From the NCBI GenBank assembly GCA_035548495.1, contig DASZSV010000003.1, positions 62,001-126,000 of the forward strand: a stretch of DNA of 64,000 bases. The letters are read 5' to 3'. The notes beneath the pieces were generated by a model. That model did no database searches. It was not told the origin of the DNA and worked only from the letters and a program-made list of their open reading frames with translations. This stretch comes from CAILZL01 sp035548495 (GTDB lineage: Bacteria > Pseudomonadota > Gammaproteobacteria > Steroidobacterales > Steroidobacteraceae). This document shows positions 17,357-26,654 of the stretch, one piece after another; positions within the stretch are counted from its first letter, which is position 1; the number at the start of each line of letters is the position of its first letter. The position numbers and the translations under genes are program-made.

Positions 17357-18538
17357 ATGAGTCAATTCAATCAATCCGTCAAAACCCTGCTCGCCGAGCA
17401 TGAAGCACTGATTACTCGCAGGAATGTGCCGATGATACATGGCAATGGAATTTACACGAGATATCAATACCCGATTCTCACTGCAGAACATGCGCCCATC
17501 TTCTGGCGTTATGATTTGAATGAAAAAACCAATCCTTACTTGATGGAACGTCAGGGCATCAATGCAACATTCAATGCAGGGGCGTTGTACTGGAAAGGCA
17601 AATACCTGCTCGCGGTGCGCACCGAAGGTGTGGATCGCAAGTCGTTCTTCGCCATCGCCGAGAGTCCGAACGGCATCGACAATTTTCGCTTCTGGGATTA
17701 CCCAATCACCCTGCCGGAAACGGAACGCCCCGATACCAATGTGTATGACATGCGACTGACCGCTCACGAAGATGGCTGGATTTACGGGCTGTTCTGCACG
17801 GAACGCAAAGACCTGAATCGTCCCGAAGATACGTCTGCTGCTGAAGCGCAGTGTGGTATTGCACGCACGAAAGACTTGATTACCTGGGAACGTTTGCCCG
17901 ATCTGATCACTCACTCGGGACAGCAACGCAATGTGGTGTTGCATGCCGAGTTCATCGACGGCAAGTATGGCCTGTATACGCGCCCGCAAGATGGCTTCAT
18001 CAGTGTCGGTTCCGGTGGCGGCATCGGCTGGGGTCTGGCCGACGACATGACCCGTGCAGAAATCAAATCCGAAGTGATTGTTGACCAGAAGGTCTATCAC
18101 ACCATCAAGGAAGTAAAAAATGGGCAGGGTCCTGCACCGATCAAAACGCCGGAAGGCTGGCTGCATCTGGCGCATGGCGTACGCAACACCGCAGCAGGAT
18201 TGCGTTACGTGTTGTACATGTTCATGACGGAGTTGCAGCGCCCCTGGGTGGTCACGCATCGTCCTGCCGGTCATTTCATTGCGCCACACGGTGAAGAACG
18301 TGTGGGCGATGTGTCCAATGTCGCCTTCGCCAATGGCTGGATTGTTAACGAGAAGAACGAAGTGTTTATCTACTATGCGTCTTCCGACACACGCCTGCAC
18401 GTCGCAACATCCACCGTTGAAAAACTCATCGACTACTGCAAGCACACACCCGAAGATGGCCTGCGTTCGGCCGTCTCCGTGCAGGCACGCAATAAGCTGA
18501 TTAGCGCTAACCTGGCAATACTGCAAAACATAAAGTAG
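17357..18538 (+). CDS. 4-O-beta-D-mannosyl-D-glucose phosphorylase (GH130)
   Basis: A 393-residue GH130 phosphorylase. The predicted catalytic acid is Asp131 in TNVYDMRL, the same position and context as in the Bacteroides fragilis enzyme BfMGP. Other family segments are R-Y-Q-Y-P-I-L-T-A near 35-43, Y-W-K-G-K-Y-L-L-A-V-R near 78-88, and V-S-N-V-A-F-A-N-G-W with Y-Y-A-S-S-D-T-R near the end. The reaction is phosphorolysis of 4-O-beta-mannosylglucose to alpha-mannose-1-phosphate and glucose. The frame extends upstream through the repeat, so ATG 17357 is chosen. With the epimerase and symporter it completes cytoplasmic mannobiose use. Confidence 0.92.
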   Translation: MSQFNQSVKTLLAEHEALITRRNVPMIHGNGIYTRYQYPILTAEHAPIFWRYDLNEKTNPYLMERQGINATFNAGALYWKGKYLLAVRTEGVDRKSFFAIAESPNGIDNFRFWDYPITLPETERPDTNVYDMRLTAHEDGWIYGLFCTERKDLNRPEDTSAAEAQCGIARTKDLITWERLPDLITHSGQQRNVVLHAEFIDGKYGLYTRPQDGFISVGSGGGIGWGLADDMTRAEIKSEVIVDQKVYHTIKEVKNGQGPAPIKTPEGWLHLAHGVRNTAAGLRYVLYMFMTELQRPWVVTHRPAGHFIAPHGEERVGDVSNVAFANGWIVNEKNEVFIYYASSDTRLHVATSTVEKLIDYCKHTPEDGLRSAVSVQARNKLISANLAILQNIK

Positions 18539-18711
18539 CGGCAAATCGACCCGAATTCTTGCGTCTACCCGGGCAATACGTTACAAGGCTGCGGGGGATT
18601 AATCCTGCAAAACCATAACCCGCTTGGCTCGTCGCCAGTTTCCTGTAACCGGCCTCCATGACGAACGAATTAGGTTTGGTGCTTGATCAAACAAGAACTG
18701 AAGGTACACGC

Positions 18712-20031
18712 ATGCAAACAGCAACGCCGATAAAAAATCCACTGACCTGGGTGCCATCGGGCTATTTCACGATGGCGCTGACGTACAACCTGCTGACGGC
18801 AGCGGCGGTGATCCTGTTCAACAATCTGGGCATGGACAATGCCAAGGCTGCGGCTTATGCCAGCATGCTCGGCATTGCCTACACCGTAAAGCCATTCTTT
18901 GCGGCATTTCTGGAGATGTACAAGTCAAAGAAGTTTTTCGTGCTGGCAACGCAGATTATTCAGGGTGTGGGCTACCTTGCAATCGCAGGGATCATGCACT
19001 TGCCCAACTATATTTCGCTGATGATGGGATTGTTCTGGATACTGTCTTTTATCGGTTCCACACAGGACATCACGTCGGACGGTGTGTATGTCACGTCGCT
19101 GGATGCCAAGACACAGGCGAAATACTGCGGTGTGCAGAGTTTCAGCTGGAATCTCGGCAAGCTGTTCATGATGAGCGCCGTGGTCGCATCGACCGGCTAC
19201 CTGCACGAATATGTGTTCAAACACGATCCGCATGTCACGGGTGTGCAATGGGTTGATTCCTGGCGAGTCATCTTTGCATTCCTGGGCGCATTCATGTTTC
19301 TTGCTGCGCTGTGGCACTGGAAGTTCATGCCCGAAGGTTCGCGTGCTGATCATGCGCCTAACAATGCCAGTGAAGCGCTGAATACCCTGATGGAAGCATT
19401 TGTGTCTTTCTTCCAGAAAAAGGGCATCTGGTTGATGATTGCTTTCGCACTGTTGTTCCGCGTCAGCTATGGTTTCCTGCTGGCGCCGAGCATGTTGTTC
19501 ATGAAGGATAGTGCTGCCAGCGGCGGCTTGATGCTCACCAATCAGGAATTCGGATTGCTCTATGGTACATTTGGTCTGGCCGCCAACATTGTCGGCTCGC
19601 TGATCGGCGGATTCTATGTTGCGAAAGTGGGATTGAAGAAAGCGCTGTTTCCACTGTGTTGCTGCGTCAACATTCCCAATGTCACATTCCTGTTGTTGTC
19701 CATTTACAGACCAACGGACTATTCGGTGATCAGCGCCGGTGTGGTAGTGGAGCAATTGTTCTTCGGCATTGGTTCGGTTGGCTTCATGATCTACTTGATG
19801 CAGCAGATGGCGCCCGGCAAGTTTGCCACCGCGCACTATGCATTCGGTACGGGCTTGATGGCACTGTGCATGATTCTTACCGGCATGGTCAGCGGCTACT
19901 TGCAGGAAAAGCTGGGTTACGTCGGTTACTTTGTGTTCGTGATGATCGCGACGATTCCTTCATTCATCATCTGCTGGCTGGCGCCATTTCATGTGAAGCA
20001 TGACGAGGAATACGGCGTGAAAACAGAATGA
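18712..20031 (+). CDS. MFS transporter, probable sugar or oligosaccharide carrier
   Basis: A protein of about 439 residues with 12 predicted membrane helices. The loop after helix 2 (L-E-M-Y-K-S-K-K-F-F-V) and the WILSFIGSTQDITSDGVYVT segment resemble the AmpG-like branch of the MFS, whose members move muropeptides or other glycans. The start at 18712 follows GAAGG at suitable spacing; an upstream ATG at 18658 is also in frame. It lies 173 bp after the GH130 gene on the same strand, so a role in disaccharide uptake is inferred from neighbours, not sequence. Confidence 0.8.
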   Translation: MQTATPIKNPLTWVPSGYFTMALTYNLLTAAAVILFNNLGMDNAKAAAYASMLGIAYTVKPFFAAFLEMYKSKKFFVLATQIIQGVGYLAIAGIMHLPNYISLMMGLFWILSFIGSTQDITSDGVYVTSLDAKTQAKYCGVQSFSWNLGKLFMMSAVVASTGYLHEYVFKHDPHVTGVQWVDSWRVIFAFLGAFMFLAALWHWKFMPEGSRADHAPNNASEALNTLMEAFVSFFQKKGIWLMIAFALLFRVSYGFLLAPSMLFMKDSAASGGLMLTNQEFGLLYGTFGLAANIVGSLIGGFYVAKVGLKKALFPLCCCVNIPNVTFLLLSIYRPTDYSVISAGVVVEQLFFGIGSVGFMIYLMQQMAPGKFATAHYAFGTGLMALCMILTGMVSGYLQEKLGYVGYFVFVMIATIPSFIICWLAPFHVKHDEEYGVKTE

Positions 20032-20136
20032 GTATTTGAAAAACGTTGCATTCATCAATGTGAGCTTCAAAGCGCCGGCTGACGGATTCTGCACAATGGC
20101 CGTCATTGCACAACGTGTCATTCGCGGAAATGACCG

Positions 20137-20907
20137 ATGAATAATGACGTCAACGTGTATGCAGCAAAGGGATTTCAAACGGCTGCCGATGCATACGAGC
20201 GCGGCAGACCGGATTACCCGCAGGACGCCATCGACTTTCTCATTGCGCAACTGGGTTTGAAGACAGGCGCCATTGTCGCCGATGTCGGGGCCGGTACGGG
20301 AAAGTTTACCAGGCGCATTCTAAAATCCCGGGCAAGGGTTATTGGAGTGGAGCCTGTCGAGGGAATGCGCAGGAAATTTTCCGCCATATTGCCCGATTCA
20401 GAAATACTCGACGGCACTGCGGAACGATTGCCATTCGATGATCAGGTACTGGACGCGATTGTCGTCGCGCAGGCTTTTCACTGGTTTGACGGTGATCGTG
20501 CGCTTAACGAGTTTCATCGTGTGCTCAAGCCGGGCGGCATGGTGGGGTTGATCTGGAATGCACGCGATGAAAGTGCAGCGTGGTTGAAACAACTCGGTTC
20601 AATTATTGATCGATACGAAGGTACTGCGCCACGTTACAAAAGCGGCAAGTGGAAGGGAGCTTTTTCTGCAACGACGCTGTTTGCGCCGCTGCAACACGCT
20701 GTCTTCAGTCATGCTCAGGAGGGCGATGTAAACATGGTGGTCGATCGAGTGTTGTCTATCAGTTACATCGCATCATTAGCCACGAACGACAGGCAGATGA
20801 TTGCACGTCAGGTGCGGGAGCTGATTGAAATGCATCCTGACATCCAGTCATCAGCGCATATCAGCGTTCCTTATCACACGGATGTTTTCGTCACCACAAG
20901 GCTGTAG
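20137..20907 (+). CDS. Class I SAM-dependent methyltransferase
   Basis: A 256-residue protein. SAM-binding motif I is VADVGAGTGKFTRRIL (about 47-62), the acidic post-I residue is in V-I-G-V-E-P, and the later motif L-D-A-I-V-V-A-Q-A-F-H-W-F-D is typical of Methyltransf_11 proteins. The N-terminal F-x-x-A-A-D-A-Y-E-R-G-R-P-D-Y-P is common in UbiE/COQ5-like relatives of unknown substrate. It follows the MFS gene at 105 bp, perhaps by chance. No partner suggests its substrate. Confidence 0.82.
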   Translation: MNNDVNVYAAKGFQTAADAYERGRPDYPQDAIDFLIAQLGLKTGAIVADVGAGTGKFTRRILKSRARVIGVEPVEGMRRKFSAILPDSEILDGTAERLPFDDQVLDAIVVAQAFHWFDGDRALNEFHRVLKPGGMVGLIWNARDESAAWLKQLGSIIDRYEGTAPRYKSGKWKGAFSATTLFAPLQHAVFSHAQEGDVNMVVDRVLSISYIASLATNDRQMIARQVRELIEMHPDIQSSAHISVPYHTDVFVTTRL

Positions 20908-20930
20908 ATCGCCTCAGATGCTGAAGGCTT

Positions 20931-21392
20931 TTACTTCACAATCGAAAACGTTTTGAGCCTGTCGGCTGCTTTCTGCAGAATGGCCACATCCTGTTCACCA
21001 CGCACACCGCTGAACGCCAATATCAAACGTTCACCACTCGATGTCCTTGCTTCAACGCCGCCCAGCCAGCCAATGAGTTCCGGGCGTGACAGCCCAAAAT
21101 CTCTTTCACTGACTTGATTGGTGTAGACCAGGGTCTCAAAGGCGCCGGTGGCATGACCGGTCAGCCATACCTGTAATGCCTTCTTGTGCGCATAAAATGC
21201 GGTCTGGCGTTGCCGTGCAGGATTGTCACCAAACAGGCGCATGCAGGTTTCGCCGCTGGCGTTCATGATGCACAACGCGCCATTGCCCTCTGATGCCTTG
21301 AAGTCTTCCGGTGTCTTCAGAACGTCGTTGTGCAACTGTGCTACTTCGTCGGCAATGCTGTTGCAGAGCGTGTGGAATTCCTGAATGTTCAT
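20931..21392 (-). CDS. GlcG/HbpS-like small protein
   Basis: A 153-residue soluble protein without signal peptide. The order helix, A-L-C-I-M-N-A-S-G-E strand, A-H-K-K-A helix, G-W-L-G-G-V-E loop, and FSGVRGEQDVAILQKAADRL at the end resembles the GlcG/HbpS (DUF336) fold, whose last segment is usually S-G-x-x-x-x-Q-D. The match is topological and weak elsewhere. It converges with the methyltransferase gene. Function unknown; the family includes heme-binding and glycolate-locus proteins. Confidence 0.65.
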   Translation of the reverse strand: MNIQEFHTLCNSIADEVAQLHNDVLKTPEDFKASEGNGALCIMNASGETCMRLFGDNPARQRQTAFYAHKKALQVWLTGHATGAFETLVYTNQVSERDFGLSRPELIGWLGGVEARTSSGERLILAFSGVRGEQDVAILQKAADRLKTFSIVK

Positions 21393-21471
21393 GAGATGTG
21401 TCCGCGATGGTGTGGAGAGGCATAACCTATATCAAAGATTTTTGTTAAGCGTTTCATTTATGAACACGCAA

Positions 21472-21501
21472 TAAAAAAGCGACGAATTGCTTCGTCGCTT
21501 T
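21472..21501 (-). terminator. Rho-independent terminator of the cellobiose phosphorylase gene
   Basis: Read on the minus strand, the stem is AAAGCGACGAA paired with TTCGTCGCTTT around a four-base loop, followed by a T run (complement of AAAAAA at 21473-21478). It lies 40 bp after the stop of the GH94 gene and before the GlcG-like gene. Confidence 0.8.
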
Positions 21502-21540
21502 ATACCCTCTCCCTCAACGGCAGAGGGAAAACGGAATGGA

Positions 21541-24009
21541 TTATCCCAGCGTGATTTCCACCTTGTGCACCTTGCCGTCGCCCTTGAAGGGGATGGTGCC
21601 CTTGGCATCGACTTCAACGCCATCAACCACCAGTTTGGCGATGCCCTTTGACACACTCCTGGGATTGGTGACGGTGATGTTGTAAGTATCGCCGCGATAC
21701 TTGCGTGTTGCGGTAAAACCCGGCCAGTTTTTGGGAATGCACGGATCCACTCGCAAGCCGGTGTAATCCGGCTTGATGCCAAACAATCCTTGCGACACGG
21801 TGACAAAGGTCCATGCTGCCGTTCCAGTCAACCAGCTGTTCTTGGCTTCACCAAAACAAGGCGCATCTTTACCTGCAATCATCTGCGCATACACATATGG
21901 CTCGGAACGATAGGTTTCAATCTGGTCCTGTTTTGCGGAAGGACAGATCGACAAATAGTATTCCAGTGCACGATCACCGTCGCCCAGCAAACACCAGCCG
22001 AGATGAATCCAGGTGTTGTTGTGCGCGAAGATGCCGGCGTTTTCTTTCACACCGGGCGGATACGAAGTCACTTCACCATATTCCTTGTGATATTCGGAAT
22101 ACGCGGGCTGTTGCAACACAATGCCATTCTTCGTATACAAATGCTTGTGCACGCTTTCCATCGCCAGACGTGCGCGACCATTGTTCTGGCCTGCACCACC
22201 CAGCACGGCCCAGCCCTGTGATTCGATGAAAATCTTTCCTTCCTCATTGGCTTTTGAACCAATCACCTTGCCCGCTGCATCGTAGGCACGCGTGTACCAT
22301 TCGCCGTCCCACGCCTGCGTTTCCAGCGTATTGAGCATCTCATCGTAAGCGGCCTGCATGCGCGCTGCATCCGCCTTGCGGCCGAGGAAGTTGTACAGCT
22401 CCACCATCTCGCGTGATGCATACAGGAACAAGCCGGCAATCATGACGGACTCCGCTTTCGAGTCCTTCACATCGCCCGCAGTCTGGAATGATTCATTCGG
22501 CTCTGTCGAGAAGCAATTGAGATTCAGGCAATCATTCCAGTCGGCATGACCAATCAATGGCAGACCACGCGGACCACGCTTCTTCATGGTGTACGCAATC
22601 GACGTCTCCAGATGATGCAGCAATGATTCCTTGTCCTTTTCATTCGTGTACTTCCTGTCTGCATAACCGGTCGGCGCATCGAGAATGGAAGTATCGCCAG
22701 ATTCCTTGATGTATGCGGCAGTGGAAAGAATCAACCACAGATGATCATCATAGAAATCGCCACCGATATCCGCATTGCCCTTCTTGGTCAGCGGCTGGTA
22801 CTGGTGATAGCAAGTACCATCACTCAATTGGGTGGCGGCGATGTCGAGAATGCGTTGCCGCGCACGATGGCCGATCATGTGCACAAAACCCAGCAAATCC
22901 TGATTGGAATCGCGATAACCCATGCCGCGGCCGATGCCGGTCTCATACATCGAAGCGGAACGCGACATGTTGAATGTCGCCATACACTGGTATTGATTCC
23001 ACACGTTCAACATGCGATTGGCATGTTCATTGGGTGACTGGGCCTGGAAGTTGCCGAGCAAATCATCCCAGTACTTTTTCAGGTTGCCGAATGCAGCAGC
23101 AACAGCGCCGGGTTCGGAATACCTGGCCATGATGGCCTGGCCAACTTTCTTGTTGATCACATACTTCGAGGTGAACTTGGGTTCACTGCCCTGATCAACA
23201 TAGGCAAGAATAAAAGCAAATTCTTCTTCCTGTCCCGGCGCCAGTTCCAGATTGATCTGGTGTGATCCAATCGGGTTCCAGCCGAAAGCCTTGGAATTGG
23301 TGGCCTGTCCGGCAAACGGCACACGTGCTTCATGCAAACCTTCATGAATGCCGACGAAGGCATCGCGTGAGGTATCAAAGCCGTCGATCTTGCGCGTGCA
23401 GCCGAACAGCGTGTAATGATTGCGGCGCTCGCGATATTCAGTCTTGTGATAAATCGACGAGCCTTCGATTTCCACTTCACCGATGGAGAAGGTACGCTGA
23501 TAGTTGGTCATGTCATTCAGCGCTTCAAAGAAACAGAATTCCTGATAGGAAAAAATCTTCGGTGTCTTGCTGACGGAAGACGTGTTCTTTACCCGCACTT
23601 TCCATACTTCAAGATTCTCGCCGGGCGGCACAAAGAACAGTGTTTCCACTTCGAGGCCGTCCTTCTCGCCAATGATGCGTGTGTAACCCAGACCATGACG
23701 GCATTCATAACTCACGCCCTTGGCCTTCACGGGTTTCCAGCCGGGATTCCACACCGAGCCGTTATCATTCACATAAAAGTAACGTCCGCCCAGATCATAG
23801 GGAACATTGTTGTAGCGATAACGCGTCAAACGGCGCAACTTGGCGTCCTTCCAGAAGGTGTAACCACCGGCGGTGTTGGTGCACAGACCGAAGAATTCAT
23901 CCTGTCCGAGATAGTTGAGCCACGGCAGCGGTGTGTCCGGACGCGTGATCACATATTCGCGTGCGGCATCATCAAAATAGCCATAATCATTGGGCGCTTT
24001 ATTCGACAT
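21541..24009 (-). CDS. Cellobiose phosphorylase (GH94)
   Basis: An 822-residue GH94 phosphorylase whose length and sequence follow the Cellvibrio gilvus enzyme closely, including its YGYFDDAAREYVIT start, R-R-L-T-R-Y-R-Y-N-N, and G-R-G-M-G-Y-R-D-S-N-Q-D. The catalytic acid lies in IGHADWNDCLN. Reaction: cellobiose plus phosphate gives alpha-glucose-1-phosphate and glucose, in the cytoplasm since no signal peptide is present. The frame is open to 24057, but Met at 24009 starts the conserved region. It is divergent from the DUF4380 gene and downstream of the mannosylglucose cluster, so cellobiose and mannobiose catabolism are co-located. Confidence 0.93.
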   Translation of the reverse strand: MSNKAPNDYGYFDDAAREYVITRPDTPLPWLNYLGQDEFFGLCTNTAGGYTFWKDAKLRRLTRYRYNNVPYDLGGRYFYVNDNGSVWNPGWKPVKAKGVSYECRHGLGYTRIIGEKDGLEVETLFFVPPGENLEVWKVRVKNTSSVSKTPKIFSYQEFCFFEALNDMTNYQRTFSIGEVEIEGSSIYHKTEYRERRNHYTLFGCTRKIDGFDTSRDAFVGIHEGLHEARVPFAGQATNSKAFGWNPIGSHQINLELAPGQEEEFAFILAYVDQGSEPKFTSKYVINKKVGQAIMARYSEPGAVAAAFGNLKKYWDDLLGNFQAQSPNEHANRMLNVWNQYQCMATFNMSRSASMYETGIGRGMGYRDSNQDLLGFVHMIGHRARQRILDIAATQLSDGTCYHQYQPLTKKGNADIGGDFYDDHLWLILSTAAYIKESGDTSILDAPTGYADRKYTNEKDKESLLHHLETSIAYTMKKRGPRGLPLIGHADWNDCLNLNCFSTEPNESFQTAGDVKDSKAESVMIAGLFLYASREMVELYNFLGRKADAARMQAAYDEMLNTLETQAWDGEWYTRAYDAAGKVIGSKANEEGKIFIESQGWAVLGGAGQNNGRARLAMESVHKHLYTKNGIVLQQPAYSEYHKEYGEVTSYPPGVKENAGIFAHNNTWIHLGWCLLGDGDRALEYYLSICPSAKQDQIETYRSEPYVYAQMIAGKDAPCFGEAKNSWLTGTAAWTFVTVSQGLFGIKPDYTGLRVDPCIPKNWPGFTATRKYRGDTYNITVTNPRSVSKGIAKLVVDGVEVDAKGTIPFKGDGKVHKVEITLG

Positions 24010-24206
24010 GGTATAACCTTGAACGACTTGGAACAGTGCATGCCGCGTCATCCACAAAGGGTTTCATGAACACAGGGTAAAACACAGGCATTGACCGTCA
24101 ATTCTACACATCAATCGCAGCAGCATATAGTCTTCTTGACATGCGTCGTGCACACAAGCGTGACCTGCGCGGCACATTCGCCGCATGTGCATCATGAGAC
24201 AATACT

Positions 24207-24218
24207 GTTAGCACTAAC
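24207..24218. promoter_or_regulatory. Possible LacI-type operator GTTAGCACTAAC
   Basis: A near-perfect palindrome (arms GTTAG and CTAAC) between the divergent cellobiose phosphorylase and DUF4380 genes, 28 bp before the latter's ATG. LacI-family sites often read TGTTAGCGCTAACA; here only the centre differs. The cognate regulator is not in the window. Confidence 0.4.
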
Positions 24219-24245
24219 CACCAAGTTGTTCACGGAAACCAGTTG

Positions 24246-25103
24246 ATGATCCCGCATGACAATCTGTACCGCCTTGACAACGGCACGCTAAGTTTTGCCG
24301 TGAATGCGCAACACGGCGCACGCATTACTTCACTGCGCTTCAATGATATCGAGCTGCTTACGCAGCCGGAAGATCATCCACAGAATCATGGATCAACATT
24401 GTGGTATGCGCCGCAATCGCACTGGCACTGGCCGCCGCCCGTGGCACTGGACACGGCGCCGTATGACGTCAAGTCTGACAGCGGACAATTGACACTCACC
24501 AGTGCAGCGGACAGCGCATCGGGTCTGCAATTCATCAAACGTTTCCGTTTGCATGACAAGCCCTGTCATCTCGAGCTGGAATACATCATTCGCAACACCG
24601 CTGCGCATCCCGTAACCGCAGGTGCGTGGGAATTGACCCGTATGCCCGGCGGATTGACATTTTTTCCCTCACCGTCTTTCGCGGCGCGGCTGCAATCGAC
24701 ACTGCCTGACGTGCAAATCATCAACGCCATGACGTGGTACACCATGAACAAGGCTACGCTGCCCGTAAGCGCCAAAGCGTTCTTTGATGTGGATCAACAC
24801 CTGTCGCAGGCATGGCTGGCCAGCGTTACTGCACAACGATTGATGCTGGTGAAGTCATTTCCTGTATTGCGGCCGGAAAATTATTCCGACGGCCACGCTG
24901 CAATTGAAGTGTACGGTCACGAACAGGGCGCTTATGTTGAGCTGGAGAATCACGGACCGAGAACGCAGCTTGAACCCGATGCTGCGTTAAGTCATGTGGT
25001 GCGCTGGCATGTGCAGGCCATTCCCGATGACGTGGAAGTGCGTGCAGGCAGTCGCCTGCTGGTGGAATTTGCGCAAGCGCTGATCAACACAAAAAATTCG
25101 TGA
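24246..25103 (+). CDS. DUF4380-type beta-sandwich protein
   Basis: A 285-residue protein without a signal peptide. The start L-D-N-G-T-L-S-F-A-V-N-A-Q-H-G-A-R-I-T-S-L and the following Q-N-H-G-S-T-L-W-Y-A-P-Q-S-H-W are typical of DUF4380 proteins, whose fold resembles galactose mutarotase. GGAAA lies at a good distance before ATG 24246. Divergence from cellobiose phosphorylase suggests a carbohydrate role, perhaps binding or mutarotation of sugars, but no catalytic residues can be assigned. Confidence 0.7.
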   Translation: MIPHDNLYRLDNGTLSFAVNAQHGARITSLRFNDIELLTQPEDHPQNHGSTLWYAPQSHWHWPPPVALDTAPYDVKSDSGQLTLTSAADSASGLQFIKRFRLHDKPCHLELEYIIRNTAAHPVTAGAWELTRMPGGLTFFPSPSFAARLQSTLPDVQIINAMTWYTMNKATLPVSAKAFFDVDQHLSQAWLASVTAQRLMLVKSFPVLRPENYSDGHAAIEVYGHEQGAYVELENHGPRTQLEPDAALSHVVRWHVQAIPDDVEVRAGSRLLVEFAQALINTKNS

Positions 25104-25336
25104 AGTTCATCAACAATCCATTAGATCAATGTGCGGGCGAATCTCCCGCTTTTTCAGGATCGGGATCACGCGAATTACGAACTGATCGGCAGATTGCAGG
25201 TGTTCTTTAGCAGTCATGCAATGAATTGCGAACAACTTCACAACAGCGTCAAGAAACTGTTGGAAATATGTTGTCCAACGGCGACGCGAAAAAGCATTTT
25301 GCGTTGCTCGATTAACAAAATTTGACTGGAGACCTC

Positions 25337-25840
25337 ATGCGTAATTCTATTTCTGCCTTGTTGATTGCTTCTGTTCTGGGTGTGTCGGGTGTTGCCAGCG
25401 CCGCAACCACTTCGACTTCCTTTTCCGTTACCGCCACAGTGTTGAAGACCTGTTCGGCCACTTCTGCCAATCTGGCTTTCGGCAGTTACACTCCGGGTGC
25501 GGGTGCGCTTACCGGTTCAACAGCGGTTAACGTCAAGTGCACCAATGGCACCACGTTCACGGTTGCATTGAATGCAGGCACCACCACCGGCGGCACCATT
25601 GCACAACGGTTGATGGCCAATGGCTCCAACACACTGCAATACAACCTGTACACCACGTCCTCATACACCACAATCTTCGGTGACGGCACGGGCGGCAGTT
25701 CGCCACAAAATGGCACGGGCACGGGCTTGGGTAGTGCGGTTGCTGTCAATGTCTATGGCCAGTTGCCTGACAATGCCACCAACCAGAACGCAGTGCCGGG
25801 TATCTACTCCGATACAATCACTGCAACGGTTACCTATTGA
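25337..25840 (+). CDS. Spore coat U domain pilin, CsuA/B-like
   Basis: A 167-residue secreted subunit. A signal peptide (about 1-22, ending ASA) is followed by the SCPU domain: F-S-V-T-A-T-V-L-K-T-C near 28-38, N-L-A-F-G-S-Y-T-P-G, paired cysteines, and the closing G-I-Y-S-D-T-I-T-A-T-V-T-Y. These domains are subunits of archaic Csu-type pili and are joined by donor-strand exchange. GGAGA lies just before the ATG. It heads a four-gene run with chaperone, usher and a second SCPU protein, and is probably the major subunit. Confidence 0.88.
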   Translation: MRNSISALLIASVLGVSGVASAATTSTSFSVTATVLKTCSATSANLAFGSYTPGAGALTGSTAVNVKCTNGTTFTVALNAGTTTGGTIAQRLMANGSNTLQYNLYTTSSYTTIFGDGTGGSSPQNGTGTGLGSAVAVNVYGQLPDNATNQNAVPGIYSDTITATVTY

Positions 25841-25895
25841 TTGATGTGTTGATGATGTTGATTGGCTGAATCTTTACAGCAAGGTTGATGAGTTG

Positions 25896-26642
25896 ATGAC
25901 AAGAACCACTGTGTTCAAAATGTTTTTTTCGCGGTGGTTATTCGCTGGGGTGTTGAGTATCGCGGTGGCAGTGCCTGCCACCGCCGGTACTTTCAGTATC
26001 TCGCCGCTGCGGATAGAACTGGATCGCAAGCACAGCATTGGCGTGCTCACCATTCACAATGACGAAGATGCGCCATTGATGATCGAAACTCAGTTGGTTG
26101 CCTGGTCGCAGGAAGGCAACGAGGAAAAATACCTCGACACTCACGACTTGCTGGCAACGCCGCCTATCATGCAACTGGCACCCAAAGCGGAACAGATTGT
26201 GCGTGTGGCAATCCGCCATGTCGAAGCCAGCGACAGTGAGTTGCACTACCGGCTGATATTGAGTGAAGTGCCGCAGAAAACCGATAAAAATGTTAATGGC
26301 CTGAGCGTGGCATTGCGCATGAACCTGCCGGTTTTCATCGCGCCTGCTGCCGCTGCACATGCCGATCTGCACTGGCAGGCGCAATGGCAGAAAGACGGTT
26401 CATTGCAGATTACGGCCACCAATCAGGGCAAGGCACATCTTCAGATTGCCGATTTCAGCATCCAGTTTGACGGTGCAAATGCAGTTCATGTGAATCCCAG
26501 CCGCTATGTGTTGCCGGGATCGACAATTACATGGACGGTAAAGCCGCCCGCCAGCATTGACCATCATGCGGCAATGACGGTGCACGGAATGAGTGATCAA
26601 GGTGAATTCAGCGCTGCCGTCGGCAATGCAGATACTCACTAA
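25896..26642 (+). CDS. Periplasmic pilus chaperone (CsuC-like)
   Basis: A protein of about 248 residues with a signal peptide ending near A-T-A-G. The PapD-like domain is marked by S-I-S-P-L-R-I-E-L, P-P-I-M-Q-L-A-P-K-A-E-Q-I-V-R-V and Y-R-L-I-L-S-E-V-P. It lies between pilin and usher genes, as in csu operons. It would stabilise subunits in the periplasm by donor-strand complementation. The ATG at 25896 follows GATGAG; an upstream in-frame TTG at 25893 is not needed. Confidence 0.88.
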   Translation: MTRTTVFKMFFSRWLFAGVLSIAVAVPATAGTFSISPLRIELDRKHSIGVLTIHNDEDAPLMIETQLVAWSQEGNEEKYLDTHDLLATPPIMQLAPKAEQIVRVAIRHVEASDSELHYRLILSEVPQKTDKNVNGLSVALRMNLPVFIAPAAAAHADLHWQAQWQKDGSLQITATNQGKAHLQIADFSIQFDGANAVHVNPSRYVLPGSTITWTVKPPASIDHHAAMTVHGMSDQGEFSAAVGNADTH

Positions 26643-26654
26643 CAGCAGGCAGTC

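Noticed and set aside
17339..18544. 401-codon minus-strand frame opposite the GH130 gene
   Set aside because: Mirror frame of a conserved gene with no start signal or family features.
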